A stretch of 64,000 bases of DNA from assembly GCF_000204055.1 (NCBI RefSeq), contig NW_006768769.1, positions 440,222 through 504,221 on the forward strand. The letters are read 5' to 3'. Made by a program: the position numbers and the translations under genes. The DNA is from Melampsora larici-populina 98AG31 (Eukaryota > Basidiomycota > Pucciniomycetes > Pucciniales > Melampsoraceae). The notes beneath the pieces were generated by a model. It was given only the letters and a program-made list of their open reading frames with translations, searched no databases and was not told the origin of the DNA. How positions within the stretch are numbered: position 1 is the stretch's first letter; each line of letters opens with the position of its first letter. Positions 1 to 10,832 of the stretch are shown one piece after another.

Positions 1-42
1 CTGGGGCAGACATAACTGAGGCCTGTGTTTCATTCTGATCAG

Positions 43-3014
43 CACCTTGGAGTCATAATATCACCTCCACCGATGCGGATGACTCATGTAGCGCTCAAGT
101 GCAACTACCTTGTAAGTGACGCAGATTTCCCTATGCTAGCATGTATGCGAGCTATTTCTCAACCGTATTTGTTTTGCAGATTCGAGCTCCTGGCTTTCAC
201 GTCAGAACTTGCATCCTTCTCAAGTAGTGATTGGTTCGAGGAACAGTTCCACGGAGAATTTCACCATTCATCCTGTCAGCTCAACTTCCAACTCTGGTTT
301 TCTCATGACCGAAACGGTTTCATCCCTCTCCGGAGAATACATCTTGATGGGCTCCCCAAGTCTCAAGGTCAATGTTGAGTCAAGTCACGACAACCCCGCG
401 TGCAATTGCGCTGCGACTGCGACTGCATCAGCGTCAGCATCAGCATCAGCTTCGGCATCATCATCTTACCCTGGTCAGCTACCTGAATGCCGGCCCATTG
501 GAGTGAACACACCCAGCTCGACTCCATCAGACTCGGATAGCCCCAAGTCTTCTGACTCTTCGAGCTCACCTGATAGTCCCGACACAAACCCAGTAACTCC
601 ATCAGACTTAGACAGCCCTAACTCCTCTGGTTATCCCGCCGTAGGTAGCGGTTCGCCGAACATGGGAAACACCAGCTCACCTGACAGTCCCGGAACAAAC
701 ACGGAAACGCCAGACCCAAATAGCACCAACTCCGCGGATTACCCTGCTGTAGGTAGTGGGTCACCGGACATGAACAACACCAGCTCACCAGGCAGTCCTG
801 CCACAAACGCAGAAACGCCATCAGACTCTAACATCCCCGGATCTTCTGGTTATCCTGGCTCACCGGACACGAACACCACAAGCTCACCTGGCAGTCCTAC
901 AACTAACCAATCGTCACCCATCGAAGACTGTGAAAAGAATTCAACTGACTCTACCCCAGTTGTCACCAGCGGAGATGGAAATGTACCACCTTCATCTTTC
1001 AGTCCATCTGACTCACCAACAGACACGAACAACGCTGATTCCGGAAACCCTACCCCAACGGATGTTGATTCTCCCTCAAACTACACCCAGTATGACGACC
1101 AAACTCCTGATTCTCAACCAAAAGGCAACACTACCCCGCTTCCTGATGCTGGGAACGTTCAACCAACCAGCTCGAGCTCCACCCCTTCAGACACTTCTGA
1201 TTTGAATTCACCTCCAGTTTCCAGTGGAAATGATGATCAAATGTCCACTCCCCAAGTCACCAGTCCGACTGAACCAACCCAGCCGAGCACGTCTAACTGC
1301 ACTGAATCTGAAGGTAACCAATCCCGCGACAAATCCACATGATTTTACCACTTTGGTCCCTGGCACCGATCAAAACACGCCAAAAGATTCCAATTCCGAT
1401 CTTCCAGTCCCTGATCAACAGTCTCCTCAAATATCTAGTGGAAGTGATAACCAAGATCAACTCACCCCGACCCCAGATGAGTCTAACAATACCGGAAATC
1501 AATCGCCAACATCATCGGGAGATGAGACGCCCTCTCCTTCATCTTACAGCCCTGAATCACAGTCAGACAACAGTCAAGCTCCTTACGTTGACACACCTCA
1601 ATCTTCTTCAGGAGACATCTCGCCTGCCTCTGTTCAATCGGGAGCTAACAATTCAGCCAACTCCGGCGCGCAAAGCCAATCAGGTTACCCTGACGTTCCC
1701 GCATCGAATGGGCAGCCTGACTTCAATCAAACCGGAGCCGCTCCCTGCAATGAAACTTCATCCGATTCAATCAATTCCACACAGACTACTTCCGGGCAGT
1801 CACCAAGTCCATTGACTACGAACACTACTGATCCGGATGACACACCCCTCAACTCGGATAACACGCTCGTTCCGAGTGATGACCAGACCACCACTGACAG
1901 TTTCCCCCCAAATCCGACTAATTTGAGTGACATTATGACGGAGGTCCCTAGCGATTCGTACAATCCTTCGAACAGCTCTTCATCAACCGCAACATCATAC
2001 TTGAACTCTACTGATGGCTACAGCAATGATAACACGACCACTCCGGGAACTGACAACTGCACTGAGTCTTCCATTCCGGACAACTCAACTTATGCATCTA
2101 ACACCATAACCAATTCCTCAACTGGCTTAAATCAGTCTTACGGAACCAGCAACTCGACATCGCCTGATACGAGCTCATCTGACACAAATAGCTCCCAGAC
2201 GTCCACGGACTCGTATGGAAATTCTAACCCTACAAACCCAACAGACTCTACTGGATCCCAATACACATCTGACTCATACGTTCCTAACAACACGAGTGAC
2301 TCCTACAACAGTTCCGTACAGAATCCTACCCAATCCCAAGGATCAGCCCCAGGAGCCAAATGTACAGAATGCGAAGAAGGAAACCATGGAACCATTTCCG
2401 TGACCAATTCAAGTTCTTCTTCTCAATCAAATTCTTCATCTAGCAGTCAAACCAACATGACTTTAATCAATTCAAACTCATCTGAACCTTGTGAAAACTC
2501 TACATTACCAAACACCACATCTACCACCAAACCTACCTCTGTTCATGGTTCTGATGATATTTTAAGTGTCGATGTTCCATCTCCATTCGCAAATGATACT
2601 AGTACTTTCCCTACCGACGCTCCTACTCCAGGTCATGAATGTAAAGAATGTGAGAAGGGTGCTTCGTATCCTATGATCAGTAACACCACGATTTCCAACG
2701 CTACAGCCCAGGCTTCAGCCAATGCTTCATCGAGCGTCTCTAGCTCAAACTCACCTTATGGATCTCAATCAGGTGCTAACAGTCACTCGACAAGCAATTC
2801 AGCTACTCCAGATCAAGCACAAACCGGATTACCTACGAATGCAAATGCCACATCTAACGCTTTCAGTGGTTCCAATTCCAATGTACCCGGTTCAACCATG
2901 AAAACTAGCACAAGTAGCTCATCTGCTTCCTCTGCTTCATCATCTACGACCTCTACTACTGTCGTTCAACCCTTGAGCCGATCCCAAAAGAGGCGTAGTA
3001 TAACTCTCAATTGA
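43..3014 (+). CDS. Ser/Thr/Pro/Asn-rich mucin-like protein, 3' part
   Basis: Function unknown; composition suggests a glycosylated cell-surface or secreted protein. The gene enters from the left of the window. A likely exon starts at 43 after an AG, a canonical intron spans 112-179 (GTAAGT...GCAG), and the frame then runs from 180 to a TGA at 3012-3014. The protein is almost entirely Ser, Thr, Pro, Asn, Asp and Gly, with many N-x-S/T sequons. An Ala-Ser run lies near 420-470, and about three diverged copies of a roughly 36-aa repeat (YPAVGSGSP...NTSSP) lie near 625-900. Paired cysteines occur as CTECEEG and CKECEKG near 2360 and 2640. The C-terminus is basic (SRSQKRR). The reading frame changes between about 1310 and 1340: an intron 1314-1407 restores the frame exactly, but the sequence inside it also reads as the same low-complexity protein, so a one-base shift is an alternative. 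No signal peptide is visible because the start is missing. Confidence 0.6.
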
Positions 3015-4160
3015 TGATTTGTATTCCACGGTTTTTTTTGAAAGATGATTTTTTTTTTGTACTTTGTCTGTCTCTCTCTCTCTCTCGTTCTGTTTTGATT
3101 TGAAAAATTGTTTCCGCTCATATCAAAAATATCACGTTTCTTGGACATTTGTTATCATGCTTGGTAAAGAAAAAAAATCGCATTACACTCATTTTCTTTC
3201 ATCACTCGCTGCACTGTTATGTCATGTTTTCTTTATGTTTTCAGATATAGAAAAAATTGGAATAAATGAAATCATGTTTTTGTCTCAACCTGACCTGCCT
3301 ATGAGAGTCGAAAAGTGAGAAGCAGTTTTCTAAGCCTCTTGCTTTGGATATATCATCATATGTTGCCGTAAACACTGAGTCACCCTGCTTGATGATCCTG
3401 AGGTGAAGAAAGCTGTTTTACTGGACGATTTTTGGTGATTCATGTCACTGGGCGTCGCCCAGTGACATGAATGCGTGAAATGCATCAAAGTCATTATGGT
3501 AAGAGATGACGTCATGATTGATTCACGAGTAAGCTCAGAGCATCATAGCGTCATTGACACCCTTTGAACCACTTTATGTGCGGCCAGTTGAGCAACAGGC
3601 AGTTGAACACCCCTTTCAACAAATGCCGATTTGCGTGTGCAAGGTTGGAAGAGACAGAAGACTTTGGTGGAGTCAACTGTCAAGTTCTCATCTTGACATA
3701 GGGCTGCATGGGTGCTACACTTCCTGTGTATGTAGAAACGCTCAATCTTCAAAGATAAAAAAGGTATGAATTTCTGTTCACGAATTCCATGTTGAAGCGT
3801 ATCTTTAATTCAAAGAACAAGAGAAGAAACAACAACGAGAAGAAGAAACCGGAAAAGAAATCAAATGAGAATCGAAAAGATGATGATGATGATGATGAAA
3901 AAAAAAATGATTTGAGATCAATATACATGTAAGTTTTCCAAAAAAAAAGAGAATATAAAAGCATCAACGAAAATAGGAGGAGAGAAAGGGTATATAAGCA
4001 TTACGAGAGTTAGTAAGGGGATCATGTATGGTATAAAACTTCGTAATAGACTTTGTGAGATCGGTGAAATGGGTGGGTATAACTACGACTTGGGAATCAT
4101 GTATGGTCGTAAAGGGGTTCGTGATCAGCGTGGAAGGACATGTTGCGAGGCGGGCCTCAA
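3015..4160. other. Intergenic region with a palindrome and simple repeats
   Basis: No coding region is supported here. It holds a TC microsatellite at about 3068-3088 just past the mucin-like gene, a 35-nt near-perfect palindrome at 3438-3472, and a GAT-rich run near 3880-3897. The region lies between two convergent 3' ends. Confidence 0.5.
3438..3472. repeat. 35-nt palindrome with 17-bp perfect arms
   Basis: The arm at 3438-3454 (ATTCATGTCACTGGGCG) is the exact reverse complement of 3456-3472, with a single T between them. As RNA or extruded DNA it would form a 17-bp hairpin with almost no loop. It lies between the convergent 3' ends of two genes. It could be a terminator-like structure, or the remnant of a deleted inverted-repeat transposon with its ends joined. 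Confidence 0.85.
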
Positions 4161-5298
4161 TTATGCTTCAACGGCAGGTGCAGCTGCAGGAACAATTTCA
4201 GCTGTGGTGTTGTTTGGTGTAGGAGCGGCAACTTCGGGTGTGACCGACTCGGGTTCAACAGCGGTAGCTACTGGCTCAGCCTCAGCACGAGGAGCACGGC
4301 TGAAGCGTTTTGAGGCTCGGTCCTTTTGCTGCGAGAGAGTGTTACCGACACCATGCTGTGAGGCAAATAAAGGATGATGTCAATCTTCAGGTCCGTGGCA
4401 CACAATTTCAGCGGAGTTACTTACCACACCGGTGTTGACGTTGGAGCGTAGGTTGTTGGTGACATTCTTGATAAGAGTGACGGTACGTCTAAGCGCGGAA
4501 CAAAAGTAAAGAAGAGGGTTAGGTTTTGTAGCATGACGTCATAGGTGCACAGCATCGGGTAATCAGGCGAAAGCTTACTTAAGACTCTTGTTGATGAATT
4601 GACCAACTGGGAACTGTTTCTGACCTGGGGTAGCATTGGTGCTAGGACTGTTTTAAGGATCATGAAATAAATGAAAAATGACCAATTCTAATTAGATTAA
4701 TTGATACAGACTACAACATGTGATTCGCAGATGGTGTGAAATGCTACATAAAACTAGACTGAAAAAAGTGGTTTACGTGGTGGCAGTTGCCTCAGTAGCA
4801 GAGGCACCAGCAGCAGGGGCTGCATCGACGGAAGCAGCAGTCGCAGGAGCAGCAGAGCTCTCAGCGACTGGCTCAGCAGCGGTGGCTTCAGTAGCAGCTG
4901 GGGCAGTAGGGTTAACTCCTTTGCTTGTGACCTCGCCGGATTTTCGGCCGGCGATCGCATCACCGGTACCATCCTAAAGAGTGACGGATAAATAAGTATC
5001 GTAATGATCATGATCTAGATAATGACAAACTTACTAAGGCAGCGTTGATGTTTCCTCGGAGCTGTTCACCAGCGGTGTTAATGACCTTAAAGAGGCCTCT
5101 GAAGATGAGACAAGGTCGTCGATAAGCATTTGTGTGATGAGGCAGTGCAATTCACAGATAACGTATTTTGACTTACTTGACCTTTCCTCCAACGGTTTTG
5201 CCAACATTGTCGAACTTGTTAGGAGTAGAAGTGGTTTCGACCGTCTCGGGAGCGTTGACAGGAGCAGGAGCAGCGGTGGCAGCTTCGGTTGAAGACAT
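4161..5298 (-). CDS. Ala-rich small protein with an internally duplicated domain
   Basis: Cellular role unknown. The model on the minus strand has six exons: 5298-5177, 5098-5035, 4973-4777, 4647-4579, 4488-4425 and 4355-4161, giving 236 aa with all junctions GT-AG and in phase. Half 1 reads GGKVK/GLFKVINTAGEQLRGNINAAL/DGTGDAIAG. Half 2 reads FINKSLK/RTVTLIKNVTNNLRSNVNTGV/HGVGNTLSQ. The middle exons are both exactly 64 nt, have the same phase and encode alignable helices, which argues for a tandem duplication of a three-exon unit. Each half ends in an Ala/Glu/Pro/Thr-rich linker. The motif resembles small fungal proteins of unknown function that carry a GxGExxRGNxNxAxD core; this is from memory and not checked. 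At 4777-4771 the splice donor overlaps an in-frame TAA, so retaining that intron would give a one-domain protein. A TATA-like element lies near 5375-5382, about 78 bp upstream. Confidence 0.72.
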
Positions 5299-6425
5299 CT
5301 TTGAAATGAAAAAGGATTTCTTGGTTGAGGATGGATAGAACCAAGATTTGGAAGGAAACGAAGTAAGCTTCGATGTATATAAGAGGATAAAGTAATAGAG
5401 GTTAGGTTGGAAGAGTTTTAATAGGACTAATAAATGATTTTGAAAATATAGAGAGATTTGAGTACTGAATGAGGAAGGAATGAGAAGAATCGACGAGAAT
5501 CGATAGGATTAAATATCAACTCAACCTGAACTTACATTGGCTTTGATGACTCAGATGGGCTAAGACTCTATTGTAATTTTTTTTTCCTTGTTGTTGTAGA
5601 CCGTCGTGTGAATAAATTGACTAAAGTGTAGGTTGTGATCACTGAGTGAGTAGAGGCAATTGACAACCGAATTGAGATTCGCTACCACAAGGGCAATGGA
5701 TACCAGCTAGAGCTTTATGAGGGTGGTGACGTACACTTTAAACTTCAACTTTTCTCACCTTCACTGATCACATGTTACCACACATGCATGATGTACCCCT
5801 GAAGAATATCAATCCGCAGTCTTGAGTTTCCTGAAATTGCTTCAGGGTTTCATCATCTTTGGCCAGTTGATGTTACACATGTGATTCTTTCCACACAAAA
5901 AAGATCTCAAGCACCCTGAGGATCTGTAATCCAAGACACACTCCAAGTTGATTTTACGCAGAAATTGCAGTCACCAACGCCTTGCTGGCTAGCCCAGTCT
6001 CATTTCTCAGCAAAAATTGTATGCTGCTTTTGTTATACTCACCTGGCAGACAACGCGTTCATAGTAGAGTTGATACCCTTGCGCCCTAGCTTCAAGCTTC
6101 TTCCTGTTCTTTGCCTTGCCAGCCAGCTTTCCTGCCATTGACGTCTTTCGAAGCTATGTATCTGACTTCTTGCTGGTACATACGCAATCTTTGTTCAGCT
6201 TTTGTCGCGCGGTGTGGGAATTGCCTTGGTTCGATATCATGTCCATGATGTTGTAGCAAATTTGTCAGAGCTGGGATGTGAGTTATTCAGAATTCTAACC
6301 TCGAATCTAACCTCGATCCCACAAATCGAAATTCTCACCTTCATCCGAGAACGTTAAAAGAAGAACTAATCTTAACTAAATCCCACGCTGTCGCTCGCGA
6401 CCCGAACCTCAGCGAGGGACTTACC
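5299..6425. other. Intergenic region, no gene seen
   Basis: This is the promoter side of the Ala-rich gene, followed by AT-rich DNA. I find no ORF with coding character, no RNA gene and no clear repeat before the foldback element at 6426. Confidence 0.45.
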
Positions 6426-6855
6426 TTGCATGCAGACAAAGACCAGGAAGAAGAGTTTGGCTGGGGATATCCTTGCAAGACCTCTCTAGCATTTGTTTAC
6501 TGAGGAATCCTGCCAGACCCATAATGAACATTGCGCGCGGTAGTCTTGGGCATGTACACCATTTTCCGGGAGGAATTTGCATCCTTCTTGCCCAAAAAGC
6601 TCCCCAGAGATTGGCTCTCATCTCAGCAGCAGAGCAGCTAGCAAATGCAACTTTTCTCTTGAGCCTTAGAAGAGTAGTTGAAACCCAGTTTTTGAGGGAC
6701 TTTTTTGTAAGCAGAAATCAACTTCCTTGGGGAAAAGATAGTGTAAATTGTGTGCAAGACCACCACACACAATGTTCATCATGAACAAAAGGGACAGAAG
6801 GCTTGCAAGGATATCCCCAGTCAAACTCTTGTTCCTGGTCTTTGTCTGCATGCAA
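6426..6855. mobile_element. Foldback / long-inverted-repeat element
   Basis: Two 54-nt arms, 6426-6479 and 6802-6855, are inverted copies differing at only two or three positions (outer end TTGCATGCAGACAAAG). Inside them a second, more diverged pair of inverted segments can be aligned around ATGAACATTG (about 6519) and CAATGTTCAT (about 6770), so most of the 430 bp would fold on itself. No transposase is encoded. No convincing target-site duplication is visible at the arm ends, so the superfamily is open. Confidence 0.75.
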
Positions 6856-7972
6856 CTTTGGTGTAATTCCCTTTCTGGGGCTTGGGTTGCAATCAACATT
6901 TGCTATAAAGGTGACTTTGACAAACATGTCATGATAATAAAATTACACAAATGTAAAGGATCAATGATTGTGAAACATAAATAACATCTACACCTTTACT
7001 TTAACACATGAAAGCTACCAGACCTCTGCTTGAATCAAATAATAATTTCAAAGCCATAGCTACTTTGGAACTTGGCTGATCCTAATAGATTCAAGTCAGA
7101 TTTACATCTATTTGTCTTCATTTGTCTCATAATTTGTGATCAAATCAATTTTTCAAACAAATTTCAAGTATAGAAAACAAGTTTAGAATTTCTTCAAAGC
7201 CAAGCAATGTTTAACTTTAAATTTAAACTCTTTATTTGCACCCAACCTGTGCCAGAAACATTGCTGTTACGTGTGCTGAGGTTTCTTGGCCCCACCATGC
7301 AGCTGAGTTGTAGGTTTTTTGATGTGTTTAAACCCATCACACACCAAGGTTGTCAAAATTTCCCTTTTTTTGAACCACAATGTGATATGGTTTGTGAGCC
7401 CTGAAACCGCAGCAGCTGTGGCTGTTACAGCTCTGTCTCAGCACTATGGTTCTTTTTCCACTAAGCCAAAACAGGCAATCATTTCTCTTTTTTCATCATG
7501 TTCTACCACCACGTACCATCAACCCATGAAGATCAAATTTTGCAGCTTTGATCCTGCACCACGGTATTATTTGACATTGAAGACAGTAGCCAGCCAGGGA
7601 TGATAAAGTCTGCATTCAATTGCATAAGTTTCCTTTTGTTCCCATCTGCACTCAATTATATATTTTGTCTGACTATCCATTGTCTGATTATTGATCCTCA
7701 TACTTCATTTCTTGCTTTACTTGCTCCAAACTATCAATGACCATCAATCCTTCACTCAATTATCTTACTTTTTTCATTACTACACATACTAGAAATTGAT
7801 TCTAATGCTTTCAAACTCAATTTATCCTGGTTGAAATTATTGCTATCAATTCTTGCCACTCAAACATATTTGTCCATTTGAAGCAGATCACCATGTCATC
7901 TCAATCTATACTACCTTATACTTTGCATGCAACCAAAACCAATACCAAATCAAGACATGTTTGTAAAGGAAA
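6856..7972. other. AT-rich intergenic sequence
   Basis: No supported gene. Several short ORFs are present but none has domain-like sequence or plausible splice partners. This is probably old repeat-derived DNA flanking the relic that follows. Confidence 0.4.
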
Positions 7973-9800
7973 GTGTGTTGTCTCATAGTAAGTGCTGACC
8001 ATTGTACAACTTTGAAACACAAGTGCCAGCCACCAACTCAAGAGAAGGAAAATGAATCTGACACATCATATGTCCTGATGACTTCAACAAACAATTGCAA
8101 GGCACCAAGTCAAGAGGAGGATATTTTATCTGACACATTTGTCAGCATTCATACTGGCTAAAAAAGAAAAAGAGAGTGGCACCATTGCCAAAGCCTAATC
8201 CCCAAAAGAAAAATGCCTCTACCCCAAAAGAATTGGATGAAGTGAATCTCTAAAGTATGCCTCATAAACTCAATCATCACATTATGCTTCTTTGCTTGTA
8301 AAGTTGGCATAGGTCTGATTCTGCCCTCTATTAGTGATGGTTACTCTCAATCTGATATATTCACTGATGTTTTGTTTGAAGCTATCTTCAGCACATATAA
8401 CATGACCAAGAAGCTCTCAAGGGCTGATTCTGACGTGGGGGTTGTGGATGAGCCACAAAAAAGACAGAAGGTTGATGATCCTGTAAGTGATTTAGCCAAA
8501 CTTTGGGCTTATCTTGGGCCAACAACACATTGAGTTGGTGATAATTTTGAGGATATATCAAAAGCACCCCGCTCTTACCCCGGTTGGTTCTGCAAGAGAG
8601 ATCAAGAAGATCTTGTTGGTGTTAGCTACAGCAACATGACACAGAGTCTTTGGACTCACCGTGACAAATACAGTACTGGAGGCCATTCTGATATTGGCTG
8701 ACTAGGACAGCTCAAAGCATACCCATCAAAGACACTACATATCCCACTATTAGTTGCAGAGCACTGTATGGCTAACAAGAAGAAAGGTACAGCCTTGGAT
8801 AAGTATATGTCTACTACCTGGCCTACAAAAGTTAACAACCTCACCTTAAACCAGATGGCTTGCACCTGGCCAATCCAGCATGCACTCCTATGGGTTTGAG
8901 TTAAGGATCCAATCATACAAGCCATGGTATGATATATTTGACAAGATGCCAGGTTGTATATTTGCAAATGGGCATCAACACAAGTGTCACAAATCAACTG
9001 TTCTTTGAAACAAAATGTATTTAAAGAACTAGTAAAAATCACATCACAGTTTAATCTGTCCACAGCATTTGGAACAGCCAAGGCAGCCGTCACAGCTTGA
9101 TTGGATCTTAAGTACCTTACATTGATCAACAGTGATCCTTATCATGTCCAACATGTCACCAGGACCCTGGAATACACCCATGGAGGGTACTGACGGAGCA
9201 TGATTTTCAGTTTTTTGCCTCTACACTACGCATCAGTGCCTCTATGAAGCTGCAGAGCACTTCAAAAGATGCGCATGGAGTAGGGCTATCAGATGAGACC
9301 AGACAGAGCCCGGCATCATGTCTCACGGCGGCGTAAATCGCGATGGCGCAATTTTTTTTTCGACCTCCAAGGCCAAAAACCGACCCTCGATTTTTGGCCC
9401 TTTTTTGGGCGTTACATTGATATATCTTAGGTAATATTGGTGCTACCAGGCTGCGAGCTAGTGCATTTGGAAGCCTTCATTCTGGTGCATCTTTTGTGCT
9501 CCTGTAGGTCTTGATAAAGTGCAGTTTAGTATCGAAAAAGTACGTCAACAAAAGGTCGGTTTTTTCGTAAGTACCCTCCGTGGGTGTATTCCAGGGTCCT
9601 ATGTCACCTTAAAAGTTGTTGCTTGGCACCATCATGGCCCATGGGTGACCAATTAACCCATTGTGAATATCTTGGTGAAGCATGGTATCTTCCAAAATCT
9701 AAGTATCAAATTTTCTGTAATTTATCTTTAGGATTTCCTCTTTGGAATTTCTATCATCCAGTATGACATTCTTAACTACATAAGTAGAATAAGATGAGTC
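7973..9800 (+). pseudogene. Decayed repeat-associated ORF, split by a MITE
   Basis: From about 8402 one frame reads as a continuous protein to about 9800, broken by isolated stops and by the MITE at 9161-9600. The recognisable order is MTKKLSRADSDVG, a Lys/Arg-rich patch, SYPGWFCKRDQEDLVG, HIPLLVAEHCMANKKKG, TWPIQHALLW and SDPYHVQHVT, then after the MITE LKVVAWHHHGPW. Removing the MITE and one copy of its 8-bp duplication leaves the frame continuous. Of eight stops noticed, six are TGA, one TAA and one TAG. Upstream (7973-8161) a short ORF carries two copies of an about 25-aa repeat (CQPPTQEKENESDTS and CKAPSQEEDILSDT), followed by a Lys-rich stretch; whether this belongs to the same gene is unclear. 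I do not recognise the family. A domesticated or transposon-borne gene is plausible. Confidence 0.55.
9161..9600. mobile_element. hAT-like MITE with 8-bp target duplication
   Basis: The 440-bp element begins AGGACCCTGGAATACACCCA and ends with its reverse complement bar one base; the inverted repeat extends about 31 bp. It is flanked by ATGTCACC at 9153-9160 and again at 9601-9608. An 8-bp duplication is typical of the hAT superfamily. It encodes no transposase. It interrupts the ORF relic, so it inserted after that sequence arose. Confidence 0.88.
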
Positions 9801-10437
9801 AAAAGCATATGGAGATGTTCCTAAACATGACTTTGATGAACTGGAAATGACTACACCTCTTGAAAGTGAAGCTATCATGAATGATTAGGCTGATGTGATG
9901 AGTGCTTGGTCAGCGCGTGATTTGTCATTGATTCGTCATGGTTATGTGATCTTGTCAAAATCTTTTAGTCATGTTCTATGCGGAGTTTTTGGTTATGTTC
10001 CATAAGCGCTTTCAGTATCCTTTTGATAAAAATGCTGTGACGTCATGAAATGTTTACCGGTTGTTTTCCGTTTTTGGTTTTACTTAAATAGGGACTTGGT
10101 TTTCTCTTTTCCTTCTCCCTTTTTACTTATCAAATCTTTTTGTCTCTGTTCTGTTAGCAATACGTAGTAATACATTTTTAATCTTTTCGTTGTTTCTCAA
10201 AAAGAGGAAACGTTAGATTGTTGTACTATCTTATCTTTGAAATTCTTTTAGTTAAAGATTTCCTGTCTCAGAACTTAGTTAGTTCCGGATAGAGTATAAG
10301 GCTATTCACTACAGCTGAGTGGCATGTTACCAATGCCCAGTATGAAGTCACCTCAGCTGTGCTTTTGGAGAAGAAGTGGCACCAACCCACCACCCCAACA
10401 ACAATGGGTAAGCAACACAGCAACATGTTACAAATGC
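9801..10437. other. Non-coding stretch, possibly a solo LTR
   Basis: No gene seen. From about 9891 (TGATGTGATGAGTG) to about 10310 the sequence has an LTR-like layout: a TATA-like ACTTAAATAGGG near 10083, then a pyrimidine-rich stretch and AATACA/TTTAAT signals near 10170. Clear TG...CA ends with a target duplication could not be fixed, so a solo LTR is only a suggestion. Confidence 0.3.
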
Positions 10438-10440
10438 TTA

Positions 10441-10829
10441 GAGCATCCACAATGGTCCACCTACTTTGCAAGCCCTGGAACAGACCCCTGATCCTGATTT
10501 TGTGGATGTAGGGGGTCAAAAAAACAGGTGTCCACAGCGGTGCACTTGAAGTCAGTGGCCAGAACTTGATTGAGTGATATGGTATGCTTGTACCATATCA
10601 TCTTGTTTTGAGTGCGGTTTGAGACGTGACTATATTGGTCACGTGGAAGCAGTGGCAGGTGATATTGGGAGCCCCTATAGACCTGGCAGATGTGGGGGGT
10701 CCGGATGGAAATCTGGAGGTCCCCAACGTCTCACCCCCAATTATGCAAGCTCCGTTGGAGCATTTTTTTGCATTTTGACCCCTTACATTGCTGGGGGCCC
10801 GCAAAGTAGGTGGACCGTTGTGGATGCTC
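10441..10829. mobile_element. PIF/Harbinger-like MITE
   Basis: The 389-bp element has terminal inverted repeats GAGCATCCACAA(T/C)GGTCC continuing through ACCTACTTTGC, about 29 bp. It is flanked by the 3-bp duplication TTA at 10438-10440 and 10830-10832. A TWA target and GAGCATC-type ends are typical of PIF/Harbinger-derived MITEs. No coding capacity is seen. A matching single end occurs at about 39769-39780. Confidence 0.85.
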
Positions 10830-10832
10830 TTA

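Noticed and set aside
4024..4377. Plus-strand ORF rich in Ala/Gly/Thr
   Set aside because: Antisense shadow of the last exon of the minus-strand Ala-rich gene; that strand has closed splice phases.
4720..4977. Plus-strand Ala/Val-rich ORF
   Set aside because: Antisense of the third exon of the same minus-strand gene.
9891..10310. Solo LTR
   Set aside because: Promoter-like and polyadenylation-like signals are present, but matching TG/CA ends with a target duplication could not be established; kept only as a note.
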